Shown one piece after another: positions 1 to 9,369 of a DNA stretch of 64,000 nt (positions are counted from its first letter, which is position 1; the number at the start of each line of letters is the position of its first letter). The DNA comes from Streptomyces sp. DH37 (lineage in GTDB: Bacteria; Actinomycetota; Actinomycetes; Streptomycetales; Streptomycetaceae). The notes under the pieces were generated by a model. The model was given only the letters and a program-made list of their open reading frames with translations, did no database searches and was not told the DNA's origin. Both the position numbers and the translations under genes were made by a program. Where the stretch lies: assembly GCF_029813835.1 (NCBI RefSeq), contig NZ_JARVKV010000030.1:1-64000 (forward strand), read 5' to 3'.

Positions 1-13
1 GCTGACGACCGGC

Positions 14-3000
14 GTGTCCCCGGTCGTCAGCCCGACCGCGGACGCCTCTTCCACTCCCGCCACTGCGGGGGAGTGCGTGCTGGAGTACCGGGAGATGACC
101 GGGGGGTCGATCACCGCTTCCGGCGATGGACGCGTTCTGATCGCCGAAGTGCAGGGTGTGCTGTGGCGCGTTCCCCGCGGCGGCGGTGCGGCGGTGCGGC
201 TCACGGACTGGGAATTGGAGGCGACCTGCCCGGCGCTGTCGCCCGACGGCGAGACGGTGGCGCTGTGCGGTTACCGCAGCGGCGCCTTCGACTTGTGGAT
301 GATGCGGGCCGACGGCAGCGGGCTGCGTCGACTCACCGACGGTCCCTGGGACGACCGCGGGGTGGCCTGGTCGCCCGACGGCACCCGCTTGGTGTTCTCC
401 TCCGAACGCGGCGGCAGCGCGGTGGACGGCGGATCCTTCGGCCTGTGGACCTTGGATGTAAGCAGCGGCCGCATGTGGGGGCTGACCGGCGGGGATTTCG
501 AGGACCTCGATGCGACGTGGTGGCCGGACGGGCATTCGGTGGTGTGCGTCCGGGCCGCCCACACACCGGACGGCGCCAGCGACGGCGGCATGGCACTGGT
601 CCGCGTGCCCGCCGTGGGCGGGACGGCACGGGTGGTGCGCGCAGTCTCCTCGGGTCGGCTGCTGTGCCCGTCGGTCTCTCCGTCGGGACGGATCGCCTAT
701 CTGCACCTGTCCGGTGTCAGTGGCTCGCCGTCCATGCCGGCCGCGCGGGCCGCGCTGATGGTCGATGACCAGGTCGTCACGGCGGAGGAGGACCTGGCGG
801 CGGCGCCGCCGTGCTGGCTGGGTGAGGACCGGCTGTTGTACGTGGCCGACGGCCGTATCCGCATCCGCACCCTGAGCACGCCCTCGGTGGAGGAGGTCGC
901 CTTCACTGCCCGTGTGCCGATCCGTCGGCCGCGCTGGCGACCCAAAGCTCGGGTCTGGAACCCGGCCCGGCCGGTTCCGGTGCGCGGCATCCACCTGCCA
1001 GCTCTGTCCCCGGACGGCCGCAGCGTGGCGTTCGTGGCGCTGAACGCGCTGTGGCTGATGGACATCGGCGGCGCACCCCGCAGGCTCGTGCAGGCCGCCG
1101 ACGTCCATCACGTGCAGACGCCGGTGTGGTCCCCGGACGGGCGCAGTCTGTTGTACTGCACCGACCGAAGCGGACTGATGGCCATCCGCCGTCTGCACCT
1201 GGACGACGGGCGCGACGAACCGGTGGCAGACGGGGGCCGCCTGTATCCGTCCTTGTCCCCAGACGGTTCCCTGCTGGCCTGCCAGGACATCGCCGGAAAC
1301 CTGCTGTTGCGCACACTGGCCACAGGCGCCGAGCGGTTGCTGGCACGGCCGCTGGCCGCCGACGGGCCGCCCGGCGCGCCCACTTGGTCGCCCGACGGCC
1401 GGTACGTGGCCTTCTGCGACCGCAACCGGCTCAACCACCGCTTCCGCGAGGGGTACCACCTCATTCGCGTCATCGACACCCGCACCGGCACCGAACGCCG
1501 CCACTTGCCTGCCGACCACCAGTCGCTGTCCGACCGCGCCGCCGCGGGACCCGTCTGGTCACCCGACGGCCGCTGGATGGCTCTGATCGCCGAATCCGCC
1601 CTGTGCCTATTGCCTGTCACCGCCGACGGCACTCCAACCGGCCCCGCTCGCCGCCTCACCGGCGAGCCGGCCGACCATCCCAGTTGGGCCGGCGACGCCA
1701 CCACCTTGCTCTACCTCTCTTCCGGCCGTCTGCGTCTGATGACCCTCGACGCCAGTCGAATGCCGGCCCGTACACGCACGCTGCCCGTCCCGCTGACCAC
1801 CCGGCGCCGACCGTCCCACCACGGCCTCGGGCCGCTGCGTATCCACGCGGGCCAGCTATGGGACGCCACCGGCAACGCACCGCGTCAGGACGTCGACATC
1901 CTCATCGAGGAGGGTCGGATCACCGCCGTCGAATCCCACCGGACGCGCCGTCCGGGCCACCGGACCCTCGACGCTTCGCAGCACACCGTCATCCCCGGCC
2001 TGTTCGACAGCCACACCCACCCCTACAGCGCCACCTACGGCGCTCGACAGCACCTGGCGGCCCTCGCCTACGGCATCACCTCGACCGCCTGCATGGGCGC
2101 ACCGCTGTACGAGGCGATCCGGCTGCGCGAATCCCTCGCATCGGGCCACAGCATCGGTCCGCGCATGCTGGCTTGCGCAGAGCTCGTCGACGGCTCCCGC
2201 ACCGCCTACGCCAAGGGCCGCGCCCACCGCACCCACGCCGGTCTGCGACGCACCCTCGAGCGCATCACCGCACTCGACGTCGACTTCGTCAAAACCTACG
2301 TGCGCGCTCCAGGCCGCACCATGGCGCAAGCCGCCGCAGCCGCCCACCGCCTCGGCGTGCCCTGCGGCAGTCACCTTTGCTCCCCGGGCCGGGCCGCCGG
2401 CCAGGACTTGACCACCCACCTGCAGGCCACCCAGCGCCTGGCATACGGCCACGCCACCACCCCCGCCGGTCACATCCACCACGACCTTCTGCAGCAGTAC
2501 GCCGACGGCACCTTCGCCCTGATCGCCACCCCGTTCACCGCGCAGTTCCTCCTCGGGGCCGACCCCGTCTTGGCCGATGACCCCCGCGTTCTCACCCTCC
2601 TGCCGCCTTGGGACGTCGCTGCTGCTCGGGAGCGGGCGAAGACCGCCCCCACCACCGAGGAGCAGCGGGCCCTGGCCGTCGAGATCGGTAACTACCGGCA
2701 GCTCGCCGCCCATGGCGCCACCCTTGCCCTGGGCACCGACTCTCCCTTGGTCCCAGTCGGCCTGTCCCTGCACTTGGCCCTGCGCGCTCTCAACACCTAC
2801 GGTTTCACCCCCTCCCAGGCCTTGCACACCGCCACCAGCACTCCCGCCCGGATCTTCGGCCTCGACACCGACCTCGGCACCGTCGAACCAGGCAAGATCG
2901 CCGACCTCGCCGTCGTCGACGGCGACCCCTTCAGCAACTTCGCCAGCCTCGTCAACATCTCCCTGGTCCTACGCGACGGCGTTCCCTACCAGCAAACCGA

Positions 3001-3094
3001 CCTCACGACCATCCACACACCAGCCAGGGACCTGACTTCCTGGCTCGACCTCGCTCGCACCCCCCGGAACTCCTGCTGCCACTCAAGCGCCTGA
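14..3094 (+). CDS. TolB-like beta-propeller/amidohydrolase fusion protein
   Basis: The protein has two halves. Residues about 20-600 hold at least eight PD40/TolB-type repeats with the SPDG core (for example AWSPDGTRLVF, VWSPDGRSLLY, TWSPDGRYVAF), which form a beta-propeller. Residues about 615-1000 are an amidohydrolase-superfamily TIM barrel: the HTH metal motif follows VIPGLFDS near residue 665, with later histidines in CGSHL and YGHATT and the aspartate in LGTDSPL. The family hydrolyses amide, ester or C-N bonds with one or two divalent metals; the substrate cannot be told from sequence. No signal peptide is visible. The first usable codon is GTG at 14, but the frame is open upstream to the window edge, so the true start may lie outside. 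Base composition matches its surroundings. It stands alone; the next 3 kb is debris. Confidence 0.85.
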   Translation: MSPVVSPTADASSTPATAGECVLEYREMTGGSITASGDGRVLIAEVQGVLWRVPRGGGAAVRLTDWELEATCPALSPDGETVALCGYRSGAFDLWMMRADGSGLRRLTDGPWDDRGVAWSPDGTRLVFSSERGGSAVDGGSFGLWTLDVSSGRMWGLTGGDFEDLDATWWPDGHSVVCVRAAHTPDGASDGGMALVRVPAVGGTARVVRAVSSGRLLCPSVSPSGRIAYLHLSGVSGSPSMPAARAALMVDDQVVTAEEDLAAAPPCWLGEDRLLYVADGRIRIRTLSTPSVEEVAFTARVPIRRPRWRPKARVWNPARPVPVRGIHLPALSPDGRSVAFVALNALWLMDIGGAPRRLVQAADVHHVQTPVWSPDGRSLLYCTDRSGLMAIRRLHLDDGRDEPVADGGRLYPSLSPDGSLLACQDIAGNLLLRTLATGAERLLARPLAADGPPGAPTWSPDGRYVAFCDRNRLNHRFREGYHLIRVIDTRTGTERRHLPADHQSLSDRAAAGPVWSPDGRWMALIAESALCLLPVTADGTPTGPARRLTGEPADHPSWAGDATTLLYLSSGRLRLMTLDASRMPARTRTLPVPLTTRRRPSHHGLGPLRIHAGQLWDATGNAPRQDVDILIEEGRITAVESHRTRRPGHRTLDASQHTVIPGLFDSHTHPYSATYGARQHLAALAYGITSTACMGAPLYEAIRLRESLASGHSIGPRMLACAELVDGSRTAYAKGRAHRTHAGLRRTLERITALDVDFVKTYVRAPGRTMAQAAAAAHRLGVPCGSHLCSPGRAAGQDLTTHLQATQRLAYGHATTPAGHIHHDLLQQYADGTFALIATPFTAQFLLGADPVLADDPRVLTLLPPWDVAAARERAKTAPTTEEQRALAVEIGNYRQLAAHGATLALGTDSPLVPVGLSLHLALRALNTYGFTPSQALHTATSTPARIFGLDTDLGTVEPGKIADLAVVDGDPFSNFASLVNISLVLRDGVPYQQTDLTTIHTPARDLTSWLDLARTPRNSCCHSSA

Positions 3095-3171
3095 CACGCC
3101 ACGCCCATCCATCGGGAGGAGTCGGGGCGATTCAGGCGGGTGAATCTGTGGCGACGGATGCGGGACCACGT

Positions 3172-3423
3172 CTACGGCCCGCTGGCCCCGGTCAGGCGGA
3201 AGGGTGCCAGGAAGCCGGCCGAGCGGGCCAGCCACCGCGGCTCGGCCGGCTCTGCCCGGCGCCCCCGGGGCCGGCTCGCACCAGCGGCCCGGACCCGGTT
3301 CCGCAGGGTCTCGGGATTGTTCCCCAGATCGGCGGCGACCTGCCGGATCGTCGCTTCGGGCCGCGACTGGTAGAGCGCGACCGCGTCCGCCTTGAACTGC
3401 GGCGGATAGTTCTTCATGACCAT
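3172..3423 (-). pseudogene. truncated IS3-family OrfA-like transposase fragment
   Basis: The first 50 or so residues (MVMKNYPPQFKADAVALY, then RQVAADLGNNPETLRNRV) match the helix-turn-helix N terminus of IS3-type OrfA proteins, which bind IS ends. The remainder (PRWLARSAGFLAPF) is unrelated sequence, so the gene is cut at about 3240. No OrfB follows in this orientation. It is the left edge of a 2.7-kb block of broken genes. The assignment to the OrfA class is firm; the exact IS cannot be named. Confidence 0.6.
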
Positions 3424-3480
3424 GGGATGTCCGTTCTCAGATCCTCAGGATCCAGTCTCCCGTGTGTCCAAGATCAGGGG

Positions 3481-4271
3481 TGAAGGCCCCTCGTCATCCA
3501 GACGGCCACCACCCGCCCGACCAAGCTCGGCCAACCCTTCACCCGCTGGTCGATCCGCAAACTCGCTGACTACCTGCGCCGCGCCCACGGACGCGTCATC
3601 CGCATCGGCTGCGAGGCCTTACGGTGCCTGCTCCTCCGCCGCGGCACCACGTTCCAGCACACCAAGACCTGGAAGGAGTCCCCCGATCGCGACGCCAAGC
3701 TCGACCGCATCGAGCAGGTGCTGGACCGCTTCCCGGACCGGATCTTCGCCTTCGGCGAGAGTTCGGGCCCCTGGGAATCGGGCCGACCGCAGGCTCCCGC
3801 TGGGCGGAGCAGGGCAAACCCGACCGGCTACCGGCGACCTACCGCCGCACGCACGGCGTCACCTACTTCCACGGCTGCTACTCCGTCGGCGACGGCCGGC
3901 TACGGGGTGCCAACCGCCATTGCAAGGGCACCGCCAACACCTTGGCCGCGCTGAAGTCGATCCGAGCCGCCCGGCCCGACGGCGCCCCGATCTACATCAT
4001 CCTGGACAACCTCTCCGCCCACACCGGCGCAGGCATCCGCCGCTGGGCGACGAAGAACAAGGTCGAGCTGTGCTTCACCCCGACCTACGCCTCATGGGCC
4101 GACCCGATCGAGGCCCACTTCGGCCCGCTGCGGCAGTTCACCCTGGCCAACTCCCACCACCCCAACCACACAGTGCAGACCCAGGCCCTGCACCGCTACC
4201 TCCGCTGGCGCAACGCCAACACCCGCCACCCCGACGTACTCGCTGCCCAGCGCAGGGAACGCGCCCGCTAG
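3481..4271 (+). pseudogene. frameshifted IS630-family transposase
   Basis: Two frames together give an IS630-type DDE transposase. Positions about 3493-3760 encode RPTKLGQPFTRWSIRKLADYL and then LDRFPDRIFAFGE. The frame then changes and 3762-4271 encodes FGPLGIGPTAGSRWAEQ, HGVTYFHGCYSVGDGRL, YIILDNLSAHTG and PTYASWADPIEAHFGPLR. The second catalytic Asp (LDNLSAH) and the late acidic residue (DPIEAHF) are present. The first catalytic Asp, normally in FAFDE, is Gly, and the frameshift falls beside it. The N-terminal third is missing. The element is therefore dead. No inverted repeats were identified. Confidence 0.75.
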
Positions 4272-4398
4272 ACGGTCAGGCGCTGTTCCCACCGGCCGAC
4301 CGGCTCGGTGGCGCCCTTCGGCGGGGTGGCGGCCGCGACGTACTCCCACACCGGCCTGCGGGCACTGCCCGGGTCCGACCACCGGGTCGGGGCGAGCC

Positions 4399-4960
4399 TC
4401 AGGCCCAGGCCGGGTCCAGCACCGCATCGTCCGGCACGGTGGCGGCCTCGAGGCGGGCTGCTTCGGCGGCGGCTTCCTTGCGGGCAACGTCGTCGGCGTA
4501 GCAGGTGCCGCACACGGACACGTCCCCGGCCTTCCAGGCCGTCCGGTGCGCGGTGGTCTCCTCCCAGCGCTGATCGGTGAACTTTTGCCCACACCGCTTG
4601 CACACCGGCCGCCGCGCCAGCGCCGTACCCCGTCAGCTGCTCCAGAGTGGTGAAGACGACCGGCACGGCCTGACTGTGGTCCCTCGCCGTGATCGCCTCG
4701 CGGTAGTAGGTCTCGTACCGGCGCGGCGCCCAGTAGCGACGGCCGGCTTCCTCGAGGACCTTCACCGTGTTGTCGACCTTCGCCTCGGTGGTATCGGCGA
4801 ACACGAACGCGAGGGGCACCAGACCCTCCCCGGCCGGTCTGCGGATAGACCCGCCGCCACAGCCGCTTCTCATGGCCGACATCCTCGATCGCGCCCGGCT
4901 GGGAGCGGACCGGGTCCACGGTGAGCCTGTCCGCGTCCGGTGCCAGCAGCCGGCCCCACT
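4399..4960 (-). pseudogene. replication-relaxation-like protein fragment (C-terminal part)
   Basis: Read on the minus strand in three frames, this gives LLAPDADRLTVDPVRSQPG and DVGHEKRLWRRVY, then VPLAFVFADTTEAKVDN and VFTTLEQLTGYGA, then a zinc-ribbon-like tail with CKRCGQKF and CGTCYADD ending at 4399. The middle block resembles the C-terminal part of actinobacterial replication-relaxation family proteins, often carried by integrative elements. That family link is from memory of conserved blocks and is moderate. At least two frameshifts (near 4840 and 4610) make it nonfunctional. It abuts the RHS fragment without a gap. Confidence 0.45.
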
Positions 4961-5385
4961 CCCAGTACCGCCAGTTGCCTGAGACGTTGGACTCGACGGT
5001 CCAGGAGCGGAAGCGACGTGTGGCGTCGAGGACCCAGGTCTGCCGCTGGCCGCCCAGCACCTGCTGCCGTACCAGGTCGTTGGCGTAGTAGCTGAGCGTG
5101 CCTTCGCCTGGGACGGTGGTGGCCCGGCCGAACGCGTCGTAACCGTAGCCGCTGGTCGTACGCCTGTCCGCGGTGTCGTAAGTGCTGTTGACAGTGGTAC
5201 CGCAGGTCGTCGGGCAATCGGCTCCGGGAGATCCGGCCGCAGTGGTGACGGAAGTGCGGTCGGAGTGCTTGTCCCGGGTGTACGAGTGGCGTGTGCAGAC
5301 GCTGTCCGCGGTTTCCTCCACGGTCACCAGCCGTCCTACCGCGTCGTAGCGGTAGGCGCGGTTGGTGTTCTGGTCCGTGCCGCCG
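4951..5385 (-). pseudogene. RHS/YD-repeat protein fragment
   Basis: About 140 in-frame minus-strand codons carry YD-repeat sequence: YRYDAVGRLVTVEE, HSYTRDKHSDRTSV, STYDTADRRTTSGYGYDAFG, ATTVPGEGTLSYYANDLV and RRFRSWTVE. RHS proteins are very large surface or secreted shells, often with a toxic C-terminal domain. Only a few repeats remain here, with no signal sequence, no shell core and no toxin tip, so this is a displaced fragment. It runs directly into replication-relaxation-like sequence at about 4955, which marks a recombination junction. Confidence 0.7.
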
Positions 5386-6026
5386 GCCCGCTCCTCCCGT
5401 ACCGCCTCGATGAGCACTGGCAGGATCTGGTCGGCGCCGTGCTCGGTGGTGCCGATGACGACGGTCTCGGGGCCTGGGCCGTCCTCGCCCGGCAGCTCTA
5501 CTGCCCTGCCCTCTGCCACCCGCGGGATCCGGCTCGCCACCGCCCCGGAAGGACGGACCGAGGCGAGGGCCGGCATGCGGGTCCCAGACACGGCGGCAGC
5601 CGGAGTCACCCCGGAGTCCCTGCGTTTCCGCGGAGAGTGGGGCCTCCTGCCCGCGCCGCCGCGCACGGGCACCGGCCGATGACGGTACGGCCGGACGCGA
5701 ACGCCCGGGTCTGTGTCGTCCGTGAGCTGCTCGGCCTCGGCTTCATCGTCGCGGACCTGCGCGGCGTCGCCGCCCCGGATCCGGCTCCCGGTCGAGGATC
5801 CGGGGCGGTGCCGCGCGAACGCCGACGCCGAGATCAACCGCCTGGGGCCTGCCGCGCGCCCGGCTGGCGTGGCAGGCCCGGGCGGGCACAGGTCCTTCCC
5901 GTGGGGTGCCGGCGGACCCTGGCGGATCTTCCCTCCCGCCTGCCGAAAGCCCAGGTCGGCGACGTGTCCGGCGGTGCGTCAGGTGGCGCAACACTTTGTT
6001 AACACCACTATTCCTACCGGGAAGGT
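5386..6026. other. no recognisable gene
   Basis: Open frames exist on both strands, but none has family-like motifs, a ribosome site and sensible length together. The last 30 bases before 6027 are the only AT-richer stretch (TTGTTAACACCACTATTCC) and probably hold the promoter of the GntR gene. Confidence 0.4.
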
Positions 6027-6038
6027 ATGGTTTCGAGC

Positions 6039-6827
6039 ATGCCACCCACCGACCTCGTCCGAGACCACGCCGGCCAGGGCGCGCCCACCGTCGCCGCCCA
6101 GCGCACACGGCGCCGGCTGCGCGCAGACCGGGCACGCCAGCTCGCCGACCTGCTGCGCCGCCAGCTCCTCACCGGGGGCTTTCCGGCCGGTGCCCTGCCG
6201 CACGAATCGATCCTCGCCACCGAGTACCGGGCCTCGCGCAACACCGTCCGCCAGGCCCTGGACCTCCTGCGCGCCGAGGGCCTGGTGGAACGCCTCCCCG
6301 GCGTCGGCACGGTGGTCGTCGCCCAGAAGTACCCCCATGGGCTCGACCGGCTGATGGGCCTCGCGGAGACCCTGCACGAACACGGCCGCGTCACCAACGA
6401 GATCCGCGCCATGGGCCCGGTCCCGGCCCCCGCCCCGGTCGCCGGGCGCCTCCGCGTCCCTCCCGGCGCCGACGTCCTCCACATCGAACGCCTGCGCCGC
6501 CTGAACGGCCTTCCCCTGTCGCTGGACCTCACCTACCTCCCCCTGGACATCGGCACGGCCCTGCTCGGCTGCGACCTGGAGAACACCGACGTCTTCCGCC
6601 TCCTGGAGTCCCTCACCGGTCGGCGCCTGGGGCATGCCGACATCACGCTGGAGGCGGTCAACGCGGATGCCCATTCCGCCGCCGTGCTTCAGGCCCCGCG
6701 CGGTGCGGCAGTCCTGATGCTGGAACGCCTCACGCACCTCGCCGACGGCCGCCCCGTCGACCTGGAGTTCATCCGCTTCCGCGGCGACCGCATCACGATG
6801 GGCGGCCTGCTGCACCGCTCCCTCTGA
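6039..6827 (+). CDS. GntR-family transcriptional regulator (HutC/UTRA type)
   Basis: The N-terminal winged helix (RARQLADLLRRQLLTGGF, then ATEYRASRNTVRQALDLLRAEG and LVERLPGVGTVV) is typical of GntR regulators, and residues about 95-260 form a UTRA ligand-binding domain of the HutC subgroup. Such regulators usually repress the adjacent operon until a substrate-derived ligand binds. It is the first gene of a same-strand run with a ferredoxin, an ABC importer and a flavoprotein, so it most likely controls them. GGGAAGG at 6019-6025 is 13 bases before ATG 6039 and 1 base before ATG 6027; the longer start would add four residues. TACC and GGTA half-sites flanking GGGAA (6012-6024) could be part of an operator. 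Confidence 0.85.
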   Translation: MPPTDLVRDHAGQGAPTVAAQRTRRRLRADRARQLADLLRRQLLTGGFPAGALPHESILATEYRASRNTVRQALDLLRAEGLVERLPGVGTVVVAQKYPHGLDRLMGLAETLHEHGRVTNEIRAMGPVPAPAPVAGRLRVPPGADVLHIERLRRLNGLPLSLDLTYLPLDIGTALLGCDLENTDVFRLLESLTGRRLGHADITLEAVNADAHSAAVLQAPRGAAVLMLERLTHLADGRPVDLEFIRFRGDRITMGGLLHRSL

Positions 6828-6880
6828 CACCGCCCTCTTTCGACAGCAAGACCTACAGCGCGACATTCCCGGAGACAGCC

Positions 6881-7108
6881 ATGCCCTTGGTGCCCCAGCG
6901 GGCCGACGTGCCCGTGACCATCGACGAGTCGAAGTGCATCGACGGCTGCACGCTCTGCGTGGACATGTGCCCGCTGGACTCCCTCGCCATCGACGCCGAC
7001 AACGGCAAGGCGTACATGCACGTCGACGAGTGCTGGTACTGCGGTCCGTGCGCGGCCCGCTGCCCCACCGGAGCCGTCACGGTCAACATGCCCTATTTGC
7101 TCCGCTGA
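6881..7108 (+). CDS. 8-Cys ferredoxin, AprB-like beta subunit
   Basis: This 75-residue protein has eight cysteines in two [4Fe-4S] motifs: C19-x3-C23-x2-C26-x3-C30-P and C51-W-Y-C54-x2-C57-x3-C61-P. The second motif (CWYCGPCAARCP) closely follows the CWxCxxC block of adenylylsulfate reductase beta subunits (AprB). AprB is about twice as long; its C-terminal tail is absent. The likely role is to pass electrons to or from the flavoprotein encoded at 10132. The ATG at 6881 has GGAG six bases upstream, and the gene lies 53 bases after the regulator and 36 before the transporter genes, so it is probably co-transcribed. An ordinary 2[4Fe-4S] ferredoxin serving another enzyme is possible. Confidence 0.88.
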   Translation: MPLVPQRADVPVTIDESKCIDGCTLCVDMCPLDSLAIDADNGKAYMHVDECWYCGPCAARCPTGAVTVNMPYLLR

Positions 7109-7144
7109 TCTTTTTGACCTGTTCCGGTGAGAGGCCGAACCATC

Positions 7145-8488
7145 ATGAAACGCACGGCAGTCGCAGTATCTTCGGTCGTCCTTCTGCTCCCGCTCAGCGC
7201 CTGCGGCGGTGACGCCGAGGCCGGCAACGGCTCCACGGTCACCGTCACCGTCGGCTACCAGTCCAAGACCATCAACACAGTCACGGCCGGCACTCTGCTC
7301 CGCTCCCTCGGTTACTTCGAGAAGCAGCTGAACTCGCTCGGCGACGGTGTCACCTACCGGGTCGTCTGGCAGGACTACGCCACCGGCGCCCCCATCACCG
7401 CCCAGATGACCGCCGGGAAGATCGACATCGGTTCGATGGGCGACTTTCCGCTGCTCATCAACGCGGCCCGCGGCAAGCAGCTGAACCACCCCACCCGCCT
7501 GGTCTCGGTCACCGGCTACAACCTGCGCGGTGGTCTCAACACCATCGTCACGGCCCCCGGCTCCGAGCTCACCTCCCTGAAGGACCTCAAGGGCAGGAGG
7601 ATCTCCACGAGCGTCGGCTCCGCCGCCGACGGCACGCTCGTGCGGGCCCTCCAGCGCGCCGGCATCGACCCGAACGACGATGTCGAGAAGCTCAACCAGC
7701 AGCCCGCCGTGGGTGCGTCGGCCCTGGCCGCAGGCAGCGCTGACGCGCTGTCGCAATTCGTCGCCTGGCCCGGCCTGCTCACCTATCAGGGCAAGGCGAA
7801 GGCCCTGTACGACGGTGCGCAGCTGAACCTGCCCACCTTCCACGGGGTCGCCGCCCGCGAGGACTTCGCCAAGAGCCGGACGGCCGCCCTGGAAGCGTTC
7901 CTCAAGGCCCAGGCCCAGGCCACCGACTACCTCAACGCCCACCCCGTCGCCGCCGCCGAGAAGGTCGCCGAGGCCACCGGCCTGCCCGCCGAGGTCGTGT
8001 ACCTCTACAACGGCGCCCACGGCATCTCCACCTTCGACCCGGCGGTCAAGCCGCAGCTCGTCTCCGCGCTGAAGCAGGACGTGGCGGTCCTGAAGGCGGC
8101 GAAGCTGACCGGCGACGTGGATGTGGACTCCTTCGTCGACGACCAGTACGTGAAGAAGGCGCTCGGGGCGTCGTACGCGAAGCGGCTCTCGGCCACGCCG
8201 CCCGCCACCGCGGGCGAGGCATGGCCGAAGGGTGCCCAGGAGACCAGGACCTTCAAGTCCCCGGCGGGGCTTCTGTCCTACGTGGCCGCCCGCCCCGATG
8301 GCGTCCGCGCCGCCTACGTCCCCGACGCCACCACCGGCACCCTCTGGTTCGCCGACAAGGCGGTGTGGGTGGCCGACGGCGAGAAGCTGCTGCCGTTCGT
8401 CGCTCCGGCGACCGCGCAGGCGTACGCCGACGGACATGACGGGGCCCGGGTCATCACGTATGCCGACGCCCTGGAGCGTGCCTCGTGA
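7145..8488 (+). CDS. SsuA/TauA-type ABC substrate-binding lipoprotein with NosL-like C-terminal domain
   Basis: A lipoprotein signal is clear: MKRTAVAVSSVVLLLPLSAC with the lipobox cysteine at residue 20. Residues about 30-330 resemble the NMT1/SsuA/TauA fold (GYQSKTINTVTAG, KIDIGSMGDFPLL, LKGRRISTSVGSAADGTL), which captures sulfonates, nitrate or thiamine precursors outside the membrane. The protein is 447 residues, about 120 longer than usual. The extra tail (residues about 370-447: SPAGLLSYVAARPDGV, AAYVPDATTGTLWF, KAVWVADGEKLLPFVAP, YADGHDGARVITYADAL) resembles the C-terminal half of NosL, a copper/NosZ-maturation lipoprotein. The permease start overlaps the stop by 4 bases. The ATG at 7145 is preferred because only it gives a normal signal peptide. 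The substrate is unknown; context suggests an organosulfur compound. Confidence 0.85.
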   Translation: MKRTAVAVSSVVLLLPLSACGGDAEAGNGSTVTVTVGYQSKTINTVTAGTLLRSLGYFEKQLNSLGDGVTYRVVWQDYATGAPITAQMTAGKIDIGSMGDFPLLINAARGKQLNHPTRLVSVTGYNLRGGLNTIVTAPGSELTSLKDLKGRRISTSVGSAADGTLVRALQRAGIDPNDDVEKLNQQPAVGASALAAGSADALSQFVAWPGLLTYQGKAKALYDGAQLNLPTFHGVAAREDFAKSRTAALEAFLKAQAQATDYLNAHPVAAAEKVAEATGLPAEVVYLYNGAHGISTFDPAVKPQLVSALKQDVAVLKAAKLTGDVDVDSFVDDQYVKKALGASYAKRLSATPPATAGEAWPKGAQETRTFKSPAGLLSYVAARPDGVRAAYVPDATTGTLWFADKAVWVADGEKLLPFVAPATAQAYADGHDGARVITYADALERAS

Positions 8489-9369
8489 GCCGGACCGCAC
8501 CACGAGCCGCCCGGTACGCGCTGCGGGTGGCCGCCCTCGCCGCTGCTCTCGGCGTGTGGCAGCTCCTGACCAGCCTGGACGTCGGCCTGTGGCTGCGTTT
8601 CTCGCAGTTCCCCACGGTCGCCGACGTCGCCCACGCCTTCGCCGACCGGCTGAGGGGGGCCGACTACTGGACGGACCTCACCGACAGCCTGATCCGCATC
8701 CTCTCCGGCTTCCTGCTGGCGGCGGTGATGGGGGTGGCAGGGGGTGTGGTCGTGGCGCGCTCCCGACTGGCCGAGGACCTGCTGGGTCCCCTGCTGGAGG
8801 TGGTCCGCCCGATTCCGGCGATCGCGCTGGTCCCCGTCGCGATCCTCCTGTTCCCCTCCAACGAGCAGGGCATCGTCTTCATCACCTTCACCGCCGCCTT
8901 CTTCCCGGTCCTGGTCTCCACCCGGCACGCCGTCCGTGCGCTGACGCCCGTATGGGAGGAGGCCGTGCTGACGATGGGCGGCGGCCGGTGGCGCATCCTC
9001 GGCTCGGTCGTCCTGCCGGGCGCCCTGCCCGGCGTCTTCGGCGGCCTGTCGGTCGGCATCGGCGTCTCGTGGATCTGCGTGATCTCCGCCGAGATGATCT
9101 CCGGCCAGTACGGCGTCGGCTACCGCACCTGGCAGGACTACACGGTCGTCGACTACTCCGGCGTCTTCGTCGGCATGATCACGATCGGCGTGCTCGGCTG
9201 GCTCACCTCCACGGCCGTGGAACTCCTGGGCCGCCGCCTGACCCGCTGGTTGCCGCGCACGTCGTACATCCCTGGCGCACGCGTCCCGCGGCGCACGCGC
9301 GGAGCCCTCACGCCCACACCGGTCGGTCCCGGGCCCAAGGAGGGCGTCCCTCATGACCAGTTCGTCTGA
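8485..9369 (+). CDS. ABC transporter permease (SsuC/TauC family)
   Basis: This 294-residue membrane protein has about six hydrophobic segments, including YALRVAALAAALGVWQLL, LIRILSGFLLAAVMGVAGG and IVFITFTAAFFPVLV. The EAA-loop region (EEAVLTMGGGRWRILGSVVLPGALPG, here given in part as TMGGGRWRILGSVVLPGALP) is the docking site for the ATPase and follows the binding-protein-dependent permease pattern. It belongs to the sulfonate/nitrate/taurine class. The GTG start at 8485 overlaps the previous stop (GTGA), showing translational coupling. The C-terminal 30 residues are polar and cytoplasmic. It forms an importer with the products at 7145 and 9353. Confidence 0.9.
   Translation: MSRTAPRAARYALRVAALAAALGVWQLLTSLDVGLWLRFSQFPTVADVAHAFADRLRGADYWTDLTDSLIRILSGFLLAAVMGVAGGVVVARSRLAEDLLGPLLEVVRPIPAIALVPVAILLFPSNEQGIVFITFTAAFFPVLVSTRHAVRALTPVWEEAVLTMGGGRWRILGSVVLPGALPGVFGGLSVGIGVSWICVISAEMISGQYGVGYRTWQDYTVVDYSGVFVGMITIGVLGWLTSTAVELLGRRLTRWLPRTSYIPGARVPRRTRGALTPTPVGPGPKEGVPHDQFV

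Noticed and set aside
4092-5837. 581-codon minus frame as a complete RHS protein
   Set aside because: Only about 140 codons have YD repeats; both sides are out-of-frame translations of other genes.
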